A stretch of DNA of 64,000 nt from Gibbula magus. Lineage: Eukaryota > Mollusca > Gastropoda > Trochida > Trochidae. The stretch covers positions 30,020,368 to 30,084,367 of the forward strand of contig OW388292.1 of NCBI GenBank assembly GCA_936450465.1, given 5' to 3'. The first letter of the stretch is position 1, and every line of letters starts with the position of its first letter. The position numbers and the translations under genes were made by a program. Of this stretch, positions 19,621 through 33,370 are shown piece after piece. The notes under the pieces were generated by a model. The model did not search any database, was not told where the DNA came from, and was given only the letters and a program-made list of their open reading frames with translations.

Positions 19621-21466
19621 TATAGTCCGTCAACCTATCTTTTGGAACACGGTTTTTTTGCAAGTTGCATTTAAACAATACACAATATCAAACTCTTATT
19701 TGTTCCATTCATTATTATATATGGTGACCTAATGTGGTGCTGAATTTCTCAATTTTATCTAAATTATTAAAGATTTTACTTTAGAAATTATCATATAAAG
19801 TTTATGACAACAGCAACATTTTCACAAGGGAATACTGACAAGTACTGGAACGGCTGTCAACAATGTCACAGTGTGTGTCGCACGTGCACGTTGGGTAACC
19901 TCGTGATAGTGTAATGTCATGCTGGGAAGGGATCGTTTCAATAAATATTGTTTTATTTTAGACAGATTTTAAAAATATTTGTATGCAAATGTTAATGTAT
20001 GTTTTTCATGTGTTTATTAAACAACATCAAATGATAAAGAAAGGGAGGTGAAACTTACATGTATTCAGATGCAGATTCAGCCCCGACTTTAATGTTTATG
20101 TCACATTCAGAGTTCAAATCTATGATCATCGGTTTGGGTTTTAACCCATCCTTTTGCCAGTATTGTTCTTCTACTTTCATGACATGATCCACACAATTAT
20201 TCCACAAATATGTTCGTCATTTACTTAACATTTGACGTATTTCAACTTAAAAGATTTTGAATGGGTATTTAAAGGTGCATCCATGTGTTTCATAAAATTG
20301 TATTTGGCTTTAATATGTTCCAACTCACCACGTGTGCTGTCTACAATACAATAAATTCACTCAGCTTGCATATTTATCCACAATCGCCAAATATATCATA
20401 ATTACTAGTTTCCAATTAAAATTGAGTAACATTATTATGCATGTGCAGAAACCGAAACTGTACGTCCCATTTACATGCATATTTGTTATATGACCTATTA
20501 AACATTATCTGTTTGTCTGTTATAAATAAGATTCCAAAATTACGTTTGATTCATTGACGCGCGCCAAACGCTGTGCATTGTCCGGTTTTCGATCGGAAAT
20601 CACTACTTGTCCCTTCATATCGTCAATATGCTAAGTCTACTATCATCAAAATGGTAGTTTTCGGTAAAAGTTGGTACTTCTAGATAAAGTACCACCATTA
20701 TAACGTTTGCAATATGTGACCCCCATCAACACAATGGATGTACTTTTAAGCAATAACTTGCATATTGTGTATTGTAGATACATGGATACCATGATCGTCT
20801 TGGAGTATCTTTTTCAACTTTCTAGAAGAAAGAGACTCTTTCGACTTATCTTTCACAACTCGTCGATCAAAATCATCCAGTTTACCTGTCTTAGGATGTT
20901 TTGATATGGTCCCCGACCAATGCGGGTTTCAGTATCAGATCTTGCATCATTGTCAAGGGAGATAATACGATGAAGTGTCGTTCTAGAAACGTTTGCAGCA
21001 TGAAGTGTACGTTTCGTGGTGCAATTTAACGAAAGTTTTTTGTTTTTTTGGATTATGTCTTGAAAAACGCATGTACTAATATTATACATGTATTAATAAT
21101 GTCCTGTGCATCTTTAGAGAGCATGTTTTCCACTCCTCGACACCTATCTGTAAATCTGACGTCACACTCCGTTCCCTTGATATGCACGTGCATGCATGTA
21201 CATAACACGTTGACACACATTGTGACATTGTTGCTGTTCCAGTACTTGCTAGTACTCCCTTGTGAAAATGTCGCTGTTATCAGAAACTTTACATGATAAT
21301 TTCTTAAGAAAAATCTTTAATAATTCAGATAAACGTGAGAAATTCAGCACCACATTAAGTCACCATATATAATTATGGATGGAACAAATTACAGTTTGAT
21401 AGTGTGTGTTGTTGAAATGCAACTTTAAAAAAAAACATGTTCCAAAAGTTAGGTTGACTGACTATA
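19621..21466. mobile_element. DNA transposon with ~260-bp inverted repeats
   Basis: The left arm 19621-19880 and the right arm 21205-21466 are inverted copies with only scattered differences and small indels; both start TATAGTC(C/A)GTCAACCTA. The arms include the distinctive block TATATGGTGAC…AATGTGGTGCTGAA. The target duplication is ambiguous (TA or TATA). The interior encodes only a broken helix-turn-helix region on the minus strand, with no visible DDE domain. It is a defective relative of an autonomous transposon, probably IS630/Tc1-like from the HTH region. Confidence 0.8.
20755..21089 (-). pseudogene. Transposase N-terminal (HTH) remnant
   Basis: Read on the minus strand, it encodes a helix-turn-helix (TLHAANVSRTTLHRIIS), then the frame shifts near 20905. 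In the shifted frame it goes on with GKLDDFDRRVVKDKSKES and a second basic helix (SSRKLKKILQDDHGIHVSTI). HTH, then K-L-D-D-F-D, then a second DNA-binding helix is the N-terminal layout of IS630/Tc1-like transposases. No catalytic domain follows before the left arm. It lies wholly inside the element at 19621-21466. Confidence 0.65.
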
Positions 21467-24065
21467 GATGGTTAATTAGGTGTAGTCAGTATTTCAGGAC
21501 AAACTAATAGTCATGTATTCTTTGCTTTCAGATCAGATTAGATATTTAGTTCGATCTCTCACTTGATCCCATGAACAGTATCATATAGGTATCGGATATA
21601 CATCTGAAGAATATATCCTGTTTTAAGTGTAACAAACAATTCTAATAAATATATATGTATAATAGTTATGTTTATAACATAAACAATATTAATGAGTTAT
21701 GTATGCAGAAAAAGTATTGTTATCGTCATCACCATTTTTAATTTTATATTGATTTACTGTTAATTTTTGGAATATTATTCATGAGCAATGGAATACATGG
21801 GTTAATAAGTGTAGATTATTTGAGTTGTGGACTGAGCCTGCAATGTAATTGGTGTCGGAAATTCATCATATAATGTTGGTAAAATTTGTAAATGGGATAG
21901 CTAGGTATGGACATCAAACATAAAATTGAAGATGTGGATTGTACGGTGAGAACACACATTTGTATACTCATCAAAACTTAAATAATTGAACCTTTTTGCT
22001 GTAAATTTGTTGAGATTCCTGAACATATTTGTAACAACTAGCAACATGTGATATAAGTGAGAAATATACGCACATTAGAATACAGAATATGAAGATAGCA
22101 TTATGTTATTGATTTATCGGATTTTGCATGTACATACTTTACATTGTATTAGCTTAAATGTAAACACCGAAACTTTATTGATCGAATGAATTAATCTAAG
22201 AGTGCAAATATCATACATTAGATCGACCATTTAGCAAATAGCAGAAGTCAGAGATGTTTTCTAAAACTGTTTCAATATTTGCATATCGCATAAAACCCAG
22301 TCGTCTATAAGAAGGCGTCGTCATTGAAAACAGACCAAATGACTGCACCAGATATTGATATTAATATTATAATTAAACCGTTCCCATTACTGAGATTTAT
22401 AATCACTCTTTCATAATGAAACCAAAATTAGACACACCTTTATCATTCCCGTATTTGCCTGATTTATTCATTATCCCGTGGGTGACTCTATTAACTTTGA
22501 ACCTGAAATGATCACTTCGGCCATTGAGCTATACTGTTACCATAATGACGAAGATGCATTTGCCTATACCTCTAAATTCTCAATATTTTGATGACAAGTG
22601 AATGTATTTAAGTATATTTAGCTCAAAATTGAATGTCGATTAAAGTGTTTTCAAAGAAATATAAACGTATACACGTTTTTTTGCATATTATTTTTTTTCT
22701 CAAATTTGTCATTTATAATTACAGTTTATACAATATATTGTTACTTTAGTAGGTAAAACATCTCATTGCGCGACTCGATAAGCTGTATACATAGAAAACG
22801 GTGTCGATAGAAAATGCTGCGACTTATAAAGCGACAATTCTGTGGGACCTGTCAATGTGAGAGATAGATTTGTAGGTCATATGCAGTTTCGAGATTTCAG
22901 ACAACAATTGTATCATTGTACCATATTTAAAACACTAATTGGAGTGTTTTTGGGTTGCTACATCAGTCAGATCTCTTTAACTACCTTCGAGCGGCCACCC
23001 AGGGGGAAATGGATTCGCATGGCTTAACCGAACCATGTACATTCCAATTAGAACTCTATTCATTGATTCCGGAGATGTATTTAGTCATTGATAACACTCA
23101 TTTCCCTTTTTGCGAGATCGCTTTATTTCTGTTAGCAAAACGTGCTACAGTACCTTTAATGCTGTGCACCATTTTCTTATGAGTTTGAATTTTGAAGTTT
23201 ACATGATATGAGACATTTTTGTAAACCAGCTCAATGTACGAGTCCTAAAAATGTTCAATATAACTGAGTCCTAAATATTTCTTCCATTCAGCTGATCACG
23301 TAATAAACCGTTGCATTTCTAGCCAACAGTTAACACATAATGCATATTATGATGTTTCAGTTATGAGATCGCCACAAGCAGGAGTGGGAACAAAGGAATG
23401 TTGGGAAAGACACCAAATCAAAAAATCAATCCAAATCTACTGAAGTGAAGGTCTACCCAAAAAGGCGAATTTCGGAGAAACTACACAATAGTGATATCCA
23501 AAATTAAGACATTTTCTTGAAATGTTATGTTGAGTTGATGAGTGAAATACACTATGCTCAATTGGCAAGCCCTTAGATTATGGAAAGGTTCTCTAACGTC
23601 TTTAGTTTACTTATCTGACATCTCTGACGTGAATATGCATGTACAAGTAAAGAAAAATACCCTTGTGGAAGTATGTTTAGATAATTACATATCGAAGACA
23701 AAATCACACATTTTTAGAACATTTGCAGGATATTTGGACACATCTTCGCAAGTAATATATCATTTAAATATATATTTCATTAATCATTTCAGTACCCAAC
23801 GTTTGATAGACATATCATACGTTTCGTTGCCATGTGAGACACGTTATAACGTGGGTGTATATATATCATGTTGAACTCGACACCACGAAGGAGCATGGTG
23901 AAAGTGCACACACATCATTACCCCAGTGTAAGGTGCAACATCGTATGCAACCTTGCACCAAATTAGGGAGTGTGTAAGGTGATCTCTCACATATGCTTCA
24001 CTTGTCATACCAGGTACACATTTGTACTGTTGGGCGAAAAGAGGCACATTGGATTTTGAGTTCAA
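21467..24065. other. Gene-free AT-rich stretch
   Basis: There are short ORFs (22842-23027, 23542-23874) with no recognisable domains. Nothing can be supported. Confidence 0.45.
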
Positions 24066-24430
24066 GAAAATGGAACAAGAGTAACAACTCGAGAAAAAAT
24101 AATAATGGGCTTCTCATTTTCGAACTCCATCAATGTACTGATGCCGTCAAGCAAAACATATGATTTGATTATTCTATCTTAAACAGTTTCTAGAAGCTGT
24201 TACAGAACCTGGAACAGAGTCGGAAAAAATGAAACTCGGGCAATAACTACGGAGAAAATAATCACAAGCTTCTTATTTTCGAACTCCATCAATGTATTGA
24301 TACCTCGTCACTTGCTTGATAACTGTGCTAATATCTGCACCGAAACGTAGGATCTATACAATAAAGAAGTTGACTATCCATAGAACATGTTCTTCAACAA
24401 CCATCATGTCTAAGAAATAGAACAGTCTGA
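24066..24430. repeat. Local duplication plus a block shared with 63.3 kb
   Basis: Two ~90-bp units (about 24068-24150 and 24215-24305) share ACTC…GAGAAAATAAT and TTTTCGAACTCCATCAATGT. Right after them, 24350-24430 matches 63350-63430 (AATAAAGAAGTTGACTATCC…AAGAAATA(G/A)AACAGTC). The 63-kb copy lies inside a MITE, so this may be a scrap of the same family. Confidence 0.55.
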
Positions 24431-24860
24431 ACTATGAATTATTAACTGCATGATTCATGATCTAGGCGAAAATGGACAAACATTGAGCAATTATCCTTAC
24501 ATCGTGTAATTGCTTTTGGCTGTGAAGACAAATATTTATGAACATTTTCAACTGCCTGCAGTATTTTCTAATCAACTGTCATCCTGATTGTATTTGATCT
24601 CGTGAATATGAGATAAATAGCTTGAGAGCACTATGCTTCTTGCAATATGTGGCGCTTTATTGGGTCATATCTCTTAGTACATATGTACACGTGCAAATAA
24701 CACATCTCGACAGTATTTCTGCAACTAGCCGAGCCTCAGAGTGCCCAAGATGCTGAAAGTATTACAACACTTAAGGTTCTCTCTAAGTATCATGTTTACT
24801 ATTATTATTCAGCCTGTTGTTTTAGAATTATATTTAGTATTGGTATGAAAGCCGATAAAT

Positions 24861-24878
24861 ATATTGTCATGACAATAT
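24861..24878. other. 18-bp perfect palindrome
   Basis: ATATTGTCATGACAATAT. It is isolated, with no surrounding element seen. Confidence 0.4.
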
Positions 24879-25068
24879 GCAGGAAGTCACCAATTTATTT
24901 GCTTCCAGAAATATACATAAATATTGATTCAATCATTAAAATCCTTTTGTAATAAAGCAACCGGTTGTGTATTATTTATTATGTCTCGTCTTGTTTTCAA
25001 TTCCCTGTATCTAATGTAATTCAGCTTTGAATTTAGTTTTCTTACATGAACGTAACGGTTGCTTTTCT

Positions 25069-25495
25069 ATTTATAATAATAATAATGTGGATATTTATAA
25101 CGTGCTACCTCAAGGTACTAATACCTGCTCATGGCGCGACAGACATATTACCCCTGGTCCACGAGTACAGAGCACTCCCGAAGGAGATTACAACCGGTCG
25201 CCTGTCAGGCGCTCAAGGTTCAGATTCAGACTACCATCGTATCATACCAGGTACCGATTTTACTGCTGGGTGGACAGAGGCACATTTCGAACTAAGTCAC
25301 TTACCCAGGGTGACACCACAAGTCTCTCAACTCATGTCTCAGTGTGGGGCAGGGAATGACCCTTCAAACTCTCAGTTTATCCAGCAATGTAGCGGGTAAA
25401 CTACCCATGCGGCGAGCCGCGCCCATTGTTGCTGAAGTTCACTGATAGCGGTCAACTGAGCTATGCACAGGACCACGGGCCACCACATAACTGTG
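25069..25495 (-). mobile_element. Core-type SINE, near full length (minus strand)
   Basis: Read on the minus strand: a degenerate tRNA-like head (A-box-like TAGCTCAGTTGACCGC near the right end), then the conserved core CACCCTGGGTAAGTGACTT…GTCCACCCAG…GGTACCTGG, then GCCATGAGCAGGTATTAG and an (ATT)n tail at 25069-25084. The core and tail match the copy at 27250. This core is found in SINEs of many invertebrates and vertebrates. The B box is eroded. Confidence 0.65.
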
Positions 25496-26819
25496 CTATG
25501 ATTTTGCATTTCCTTAAGACTAGCGACAGTATAATGTCATGATAACTTTTGGTAATAATCTTATGCAAATGAAAACAGAAATGTTTTGCTTTTATGGAAT
25601 ATTACCATATTACTATTGGATAAGGGTCAGTTGCTACTATATTATACATGCTTAAAGATTGTCATAAAACATTGTTGCATGCAATCTATAAGTAATAAGT
25701 TTACATCAAAGGGGAACAGGATATTTGTGTAATGTGCCAAAACTTGTTTAACGATTACTTAATTTAACTCTTAACCATCTGTTCATGCAACTGTTAAAGG
25801 ATTACTCTTGCTCTTTCATATTAAATGCATGCCTTCAAGTCGGTTTAGGTCTCGTATTCCATTGTTCATTAAAGTTAACACCTTGCAGATATTTGACGAC
25901 GAAATTCAATCCACTCTGTAACCACTGGCGATTTCAAGACATTAGTTCAAACGTTACCCTGACACCTGAGATTCAATATAACGTGGAGGGTGGATGGTTT
26001 CCAATGTTAGTTGCCCGGAACAATCAGACCTCACCACGTATGGCATAATATTAACAAGACTTTACAATGAATACTATGATTAAGAACAATTGCTAAGCAT
26101 AATTCAAGTTTATAAGATAATGAAACTTAGGAGGACATATTCATTCTGAACAATGTCTAAAGATGTGTTGCTTTGCTTGCTAAAATTAGTTGTTAGATAT
26201 AACATACAGATAGCCAAAAAGTTCTAGTATAAAACTTAAGAACAAAACAGACTTTATGTGCGCTTCAATGTTTACTGTTCAGCAAAAAATATCATATGTG
26301 ATTATTTGTCAAGGGTGTTATTGTGAATATATAGCATACATAAACAACAAAAAATGTCCAGAGACTCATTGCATTCAACTCAGTGTCTACTTGGACACTT
26401 GTGCCAAATACAAAGTAATTACTGTATCTACATTGTCATTGTAAGTTAGTTTTCAAGATATTGATTATTTTTTTTAATTTTCCAACGGCTTCGGGTTGTC
26501 ATCGTTGTGAACAGACATTCTGCAATAGGACTAACCATGAAGATAGCCGAACACAGGAATGTTCAAACCATAAATAGTTACCTAACCACAAACGAGAGAC
26601 ATCTTCAGACCTCATGAAACACACGATTTTTCAAGTCATGCCCTAGTCGAGAACGTAATACATTTACATTCTGTGACCATCATAATATATATTTCGCTAC
26701 ATAAACATTCTGGGTCAAACGTATCGTTTTTGTAGTCGGGTCTTCCACTATCTTCATGGACCATAACTATAAACTGTAGCATATCTCACTCTTACTTCGG
26801 GGGTTGTTTTTTGAATTCT
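25496..26819. other. Gene-free stretch
   Basis: Only chance ORFs (25785-26048, 26256-26444). No element recognised. Confidence 0.4.
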
Positions 26820-27010
26820 TTACTCTTGAAAAGTAACTAAGTGAGTATTTCTATAATGAGAGTCTGTTAGCAGTACAAGAAACTCAACAGTGTATGAGTG
26901 AGTAGCAAAGTAAAGTTCTTGCTGGATTTTATGTTGTCAATCAGTCGATCAATTGGGGAAACCTCTCTTTGATTAAGGACACATGCTTTCTGAGATCATG
27001 ACATCAAGGT
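26820..27010. repeat. Diverged duplicate of 29.3 kb
   Basis: Shares, in order, GTAGCAAA…TTCTTGCTGGA…TT…GGGAAA(C/T)CTCTCTT…GACATCAA with 29340-29460. It is an outlying piece of the non-coding duplicated family that fills 26.8-60.2 kb. Confidence 0.5.
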
Positions 27011-27249
27011 TGGTAGGCCTGTGAGCTACTTGTTTTCTTTTGACCCGTTTATTGCTGATAGGTATTGTCCTTTGAAGTAACTCATTTAAGTTTGCAGATG
27101 CAGCCAATGACTGAAACCTCTCTTATTCTTTATATTATGAATGACATTATTATAAAAATACATTTCAGAAGGTTCACATGTCTGGTATAGATGAAAAACC
27201 TCTCATTAAAAGTTTTCAATGTTTCGATAGGTTCATAGAGCACAGTTGA

Positions 27250-27512
27250 GACACCCAAAACGTGTGGCCTAGGTCTCATACTGTGTTGTGCCCCTGTGCA
27301 AGGCACTTCATCCCCATTGCACTCACTCCACCCAGTTGTTTAAATGGGTACCTGGAAACGGGAAGTACGGGCCTATATGGTCGCGCGGGGCGCTTAGTAG
27401 CGGCACCGAAAGTACAGTTCCGTCAGGGTAATAATGTACCGCCAATGAGCAGTGCTTGCATTAGGTATTAGGCGTTAAAATCTATATTATTATTTTATAT
27501 AATTTATATTTT
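27250..27512 (+). mobile_element. Core-type SINE, 5'-truncated (plus strand)
   Basis: It starts near GTGTGGCCTAGG and has the core GTGCAAGGCACTTCATCC, TCCACCCAG and AAATGGGTACCTGG, then CAATGAGCAGTGCTTGC and an AT-rich tail ATCTATATTATTATTTT. The same family as 25069-25495, in opposite orientation; the tRNA head is missing. Confidence 0.65.
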
Positions 27513-27752
27513 TATATAAAAGTAGAATCCATTCTTCAGATATTTGTGTTCCATTTATTTGGATAACTGAATAGTCTTTTAAAAACATTAAAATAAGAAT
27601 TGTCTGAAATCGATAATTCATTTAACTTCATAACTTATCACTGTTATTAGAAATTGTAAGTGATTATTATATCTACAGTGTAGATATCACTTCAACCAAA
27701 TCGTCATAATGTTATTACATCATTAGTTGACATCACAAGTCGGACGATGCTA

Positions 27753-27810
27753 TGACGTCACAAAGTTGATGACGTAACAATGGTGTGATGTCATAATGCT
27801 GATGACGTCA
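27753..27810. promoter_or_regulatory. Cluster of four CRE-like palindromes
   Basis: TGACGTCA at 27753, TGACGTAA at 27770, TGATGTCA at 27786 and TGACGTCA at 27803, in degenerate 16-17 bp units. TGACGTCA is the ATF/CREB site. A similar cluster is at 34286-34326. Function is unproven. Confidence 0.4.
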
Positions 27811-30149
27811 CAATGCTCTGACCCCCACTGAGACAGCTATAAATTGTTGAAAACTGATTTAAATTATGTTTGAGATTCTTTATTTATACAAAGAAGTCAT
27901 TAGAATGCATGAATAGTGTTAATGTTCAACCTAGCTCACGATTCATCTTCATTTTACCTGCCAGTGAGGAAAGACGACCACGCTGTTGATAAAAACGCAC
28001 TTTGTCAACATTAATTCCGCCTACGTTCACTTACCCTTGTGATTACTGACAATTTGAAGGCTTTGATCCAAAACGTATGAGTAGACAGCTCAGGTGAGGT
28101 GACAGGAAAGCATCGAGCGTGTAAGGTGACTCGAGAAAATAAAGGTCATGGTAACCTCTATCTACATTAACTGATTATATCTAAATGACTGCCCCAAACA
28201 GGACATCTCAGCACATACTACAGGGCAGTCGGACACCTTATTAAGTCGAATCTTGTGAACACACTGCATCTGTAGAGCCTTATTTTAAAAATTACAATAA
28301 AGTTTAAGCAAGCCATTCGATAGGAATGAAGAACGACGAACTATCTTACAAAGAATTACTTTAGATCCCAACAGTCTTTGAAACTAAAAGTATTATAATG
28401 GATGATATGCCATGCTGTCATTATCAGAAATGATGTTTTCATGTTTGCATCTCAAAATATTCAAATATCAATAATGTTAATATTATAGCTATACATGTAG
28501 TTATGATATTATTATATATTTTCACCCACATAATTTAATAATAACACTTATCAGTGTACCCTAATTAATGGTCACGTCGTAATGTTCTCACGGTTTTCAT
28601 CTTATAATTCCAGGGCAACAGTTTACATCTACCAGATAGTTTACATCTACCAGAGACTACGTGTTAGGATCTCGGGGAGTTTTCTTCCTAGATCTAATTG
28701 ATGTGAACTTAACTGTTGATTGATTTAATATGCAAGCGAGAGGAGAGCGGATAATCACTACACAATCAAATCATCATCACATTGACAGGTTTTAAATGAA
28801 ACGGAAAGGAAAATTTAGGAACTTCAATACACGTGGAACTTTCAAAAAGGGTTGAATAAGACAAGAAAAGTGAGATTATCATTGATACAACTAAACTTAC
28901 TAATTTGATTTGTAACTAATTTGATTTTGAAATATGTTGTTTAGGTCAAACCTTTGTTGCTGTTGCTGAGGACAACTCGTTTAAATCTGTCTGCAAACTT
29001 CGGAAATTTTGATTAAATCAAATTTAACTGCACACTATTTGTGAGATTGCAGAGTTCGAATCAGTTCTAAACCAAATCAGTTCTTGATAATAACATTTAA
29101 ATCTGATATCATCAATGATGCAGGCAATGAGAAAAATGTCATCATGTGGCTGTAATAATTTGATATTTGAATAATAACAATAAATGTAATAGTTTAGAGT
29201 TATGAATCTGTTCTCATCCCAGTTGAACTACATTTGATTATGACATGAAACCATATAATATTTGATCTTCTTCTGGTGCTCATGAAACTTGTTCAGTGAT
29301 TGCACAATTGTAGATGAGGAGACGGTGTATGCGATTCCAGTCTCTAAGTAGCAAACTATACTTCTTGCTGGACTCTATTGTGGACAGGCATTCTATTCAT
29401 TAGGGAAATCTCTCTTGATAAATGGGACCTCGTTTAGTGAGGCCATGCCATCAATATAGAAGACCCCATGAAAAACTTTCTTACATTGGCATCACTCGTC
29501 TGTGATTCTGACCCCTTACTACTAATGCTTATTTTCTCAGGAGCGTCAATCTTAAACTTTCGTAAAACAAAAAGAAAAATATTTCTAATTTCTTTATTAA
29601 CAGTTTCATATGTATTTATATTTAAACATGTTTTGGATGAGAATCTTCACTATAGGTGGAATACATTTGATACTAATTTATCTTTTAAAAGAAGAAATCA
29701 ATTCATCCAAATATGTTCCTATGAATTCATTATTAATTTAGATTATTTGATGACATTTCAGAAAAGTACATTCTTAATTGCTTGATGTTACCTGTAACCC
29801 ATTGTTATACATTGCTTTGATTTCCTTTCGGATACTTTGCCAGAATAAGGTGCCAGTGATTTTAGATGTCTTTACTACTTTTCAAATAAATGAAAACTTA
29901 TTGTTATTTTGAACATAAGTATGGAAGCGAATGTACAAGTTGTTGATGGCATTTAGTGATATATTGATAAAATCCATAAATGTGGGTTGACTTACATGCT
30001 CTAATAAATAAGGACGTTAGTTCGTCAAGGGAACATATCTCATTCCACTTAATCTCGGCACTCGTGAATTTACAACACTTTAGGGATAGTTGACAGTCTT
30101 CATAAATTATTACCGATTCATAAATATGTCGCCAATGACAAAACCAACT
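27811..30149. other. Gene-free stretch with duplicated segments
   Basis: 27895-28080 resembles 53820-53960 (GTCAACATTAATT…CACTTACCCTTG). 28630-28665 has a 17-bp direct repeat (AGTTTACATCTACCAGA). 29320-29465 resembles 26860-27010. No gene is recognised; the ORF at 29468-29785 has no domain I know. Confidence 0.45.
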
Positions 30150-30998
30150 ATATTCCTCATGTGATAGAATGTCTAGCTCACTGATTGCTTAATGTTTACT
30201 GTTGTTGATGTTGACATGCTACCATTTACAATTTTAAAAGTTCTTCAATCCGATTGGTTACGTTAATGAAGTGAAATTAGCTACAGTGTGTAAAACCTTA
30301 TTTTGATGTGTTTAATTCACGAAAGTAAACTCCAAGTTATATGTTCTGTTGCTGCTGATAAAGATCAAGTATTTACTAAATGTTAAATATGACATTCCTT
30401 GATCACTTTCTGTGCATACTTGAACGGATGGATGTTATGTTTTGGACTGTTTTTTTAAAGTAACCTCTCTTTGTCTAGTTTTATTGAGTATGTTAGACAT
30501 GATTGGCTATTTTAACACTATCACACTGTTTTACATGTAAATACTTGTATAAAGTTCTATTAACAGGCTGACTAGTCCCATTAGGTCAAATAGAAATAGT
30601 TGAATTACCTCAATCCATTAGCCTTTCATGTGCTTGACACTAGCACTTTGTGCTTGACACTTAGCATCTATTGCCCAGACCAACAGGATTTCAAAATCAA
30701 TTCACGGATTACTTACCCAATCTTTCATGCTGACAAAGATAGATCATTTGTCCACTTCATTCCGTTAGAGTACATAATCTAGTTTAGCTTCTCAATGAGT
30801 TTGGTGTTTTTTTACTAATAGGAAAATGGTTAAATTTCAGACAGTGTATTTCCAGGAAATTTTAGTATGAAAACTAATGTTCCACGCATGGACTCATCAA
30901 TTACTTGCAATTGACTCCATCAAGTCCGTCAACACTGATAAAACAATCTGATTATAAGATCCCTCGGTTAATCATGATAGGGTATACAGATACTTGAT

Positions 30999-31089
30999 CA
31001 TCTTCCCACGCAAGGCCTAACTAGCGCCAGTCTCTGTCTAATTAGCCAGTTGGAGACTGGCGCTAGTTAGGCCTTGCGTGGGAAGATTA
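30999..31089. mobile_element. 91-bp hairpin MITE with 8-bp target duplication
   Basis: Perfect 35-bp inverted arms at 31000-31034 and 31053-31087 around an 18-base loop. TACTTGAT is duplicated at 30991-30998 and 31090-31097. Copy B of the surrounding block (about 52860-52900) lacks the hairpin, showing an insertion. The arm starts CATCTTCCCACGCAAGGC and is related to the element at 60946. An 8-bp duplication suggests hAT. Transcribed, it would fold like a long pre-miRNA. Confidence 0.85.
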
Positions 31090-33281
31090 TACTTGATTGG
31101 TTGATTCTTAACATACGAACACCGTATTTTATATACATTTCCAAAATCTTGCACCTTCGAATTGAACGCACCAACATGTGAAATGTCTTAGGCATAAAGT
31201 TTTCAATAGTTTTATATGGTTTCAATCTGTAAATGATTGTTAATGAATGCAAAGGCGGACACACTGAGCGCTATAAACCCATTATAACATGTGTAGGATA
31301 AACTCAACTGGGTGACGGTACAAGCGATTGTATCACTGAGAGAAGTAATTATTGCAATGTCTTCAGTTTCTTAACATTAGTAACACATTACCTAACATTC
31401 AATTACTATGATTAATGGCTACTAGAAGGTCATTATCCAAACATAATACACATACATCTCTATCACCAGACAAGACTGTATTGAGCATGTTTTGCAAGTA
31501 CTTATTGTTTAAAACATTTATTTCTCAACAATTTATTTCTGATAATTTCATTGCTGACCTTTTTATGAATAACTTGTTTATCAAATTAAGGAGCTTCAGC
31601 TGTGGACCTGATCCAAAACAGACATGTTTCATTGATATTATCTAGCAATATCTCCAATCTTGCAATTTGAATAACTTGCCAAAACATTAAGAATATGCAA
31701 ATAAAGAACAATTTGGAGCAGTATAGTAAGTATTTATTGTTATCAAAATTGATTTCTCAATAAGATCTATTTCTTATTTTTTAATTGCATGTAAAAAGGG
31801 ACAATTTTAGTTTGGACAATTGTAAGTATTTATAGTTATTTAATTGCAAATTTAAGTTTTTAAGTCAAGAAAAATTAGATGTAAGTGAGGACATGTTCAA
31901 CAGCAGACTCAGTCGGACCTGTCTACAAAATGTTCTACCAGTATACCGGGAGTATACATGAAGGTTTTGAGATCATAGACTGGAATACGCTTGTGTTTCT
32001 TGTAGTAGCAAAGAAAAGGATGCTGTGTAAAACATGAAGCTGATATATGTAAACAGTTTAACTAAAGTCATGCTATTTTGCATGCTGGGTGATTGTATGA
32101 GCATAAGTGTACACATATTGCTGTGCTTGTATGTTCAGTTACAGATGAAATGTTACTTTTGCAGAATAGATATTTGTATGTTACTAAATATGATCATCTT
32201 CATAAACGAAATGTTAAGCAGTTTTCAATTTCATAATTTATTCCATAAATTCAATATTAAAGCATTTTATTTGATAATGTATCGGGCACTTTTTCATGAA
32301 ACGATGTTTGATTGTACTGACTCCAGTTACATTTTCTATCACACACACTATAAGCCTGACAGGCTGCAAAGAAACAAGCACTCAATTGCATTATCGCATA
32401 GATTTAAATGATATGCATTGCATCAGAGCTTAGCAAAACGAAATTTTGACCACTGAAAGAGACTGAATAAATGAGGTTTTCAGTGAGTGAACTATTCTAT
32501 AAAAATACCAAACAATTAAGACCTTCTCCTTTACATGTGATTCTACATTGCTGAATACTCGATTCTGATAGGTTCTCCAGAAAAATCAAACGTGATCAAT
32601 TCTGGATTGAACCTCCTCTGATTTTAGCGTCGCTTCACCGCATATTGTTGCATCTACCTTGTGACGTCACAATTTATAGGAACAAACTGCCGATTCTAAA
32701 GTGTGCTCTACTTGTGGAAATCAAAATAACTGTTACTAATCTAATTAATTTTTCCTGTAGTGTATATTAGAGCTACACTATTTTTTTAATGTATTCGCTA
32801 TCCATCCAGTATAGCATGTCTCTGATTTTCAAACACAGTATGTTTCAACGTCTTAGAGCTTCCATGTGGACAATTTTTGAATGCTAGATTATGACAGCTA
32901 TGCCTCGAAGGAGAAGTACATAAAGTAATGAAACAATACATGCATGTTTTTTCCTGGGTTTTTAAAAATGATGGCAGTTTGAAAAACATCAATTAACATA
33001 ATACTATAAAGATAAAACATCGAAGCAGATACAAACTCAAAAGTATTAATATTTACATTTTTAGATTAAGATATATTAGCTTGAATTTTCATTGACACCA
33101 TTGACCTTGGCTCACGTTTCACAACTCACTCACAACCCTACAAACGGATTCATTGTAAAATAACAAGAAACTAATCCAGCAACCATAAACAGCTTCACGT
33201 AGGTCGAAATGAGATACATTAATCACCCAATCAATCATTCTATACATATTCATGTATTTTGATCTACTTAAGTAATGGAGG

Positions 33282-33370
33282 TTGATTTTGAACCTTAAAG
33301 AGAGGACATTGATTTTGAACCTTAAAGAAAGGACATTGATTTTGAAGCTTAAAGAAAGGACGTTGATTTT
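33282..33370. repeat. 27-bp tandem repeat, about 3.3 units
   Basis: Units start at 33282, 33309, 33336 and 33363; the unit starts TTGATTTTGAACCTTAAAGA. Copy B has a single unit-like stretch near 55980, so the expansion is local to copy A. Confidence 0.85.

Noticed and set aside
29468..29785. 105-aa hydrophobic ORF
   Set aside because: AT-rich chance ORF; no motif and no counterpart in the duplicated copies.
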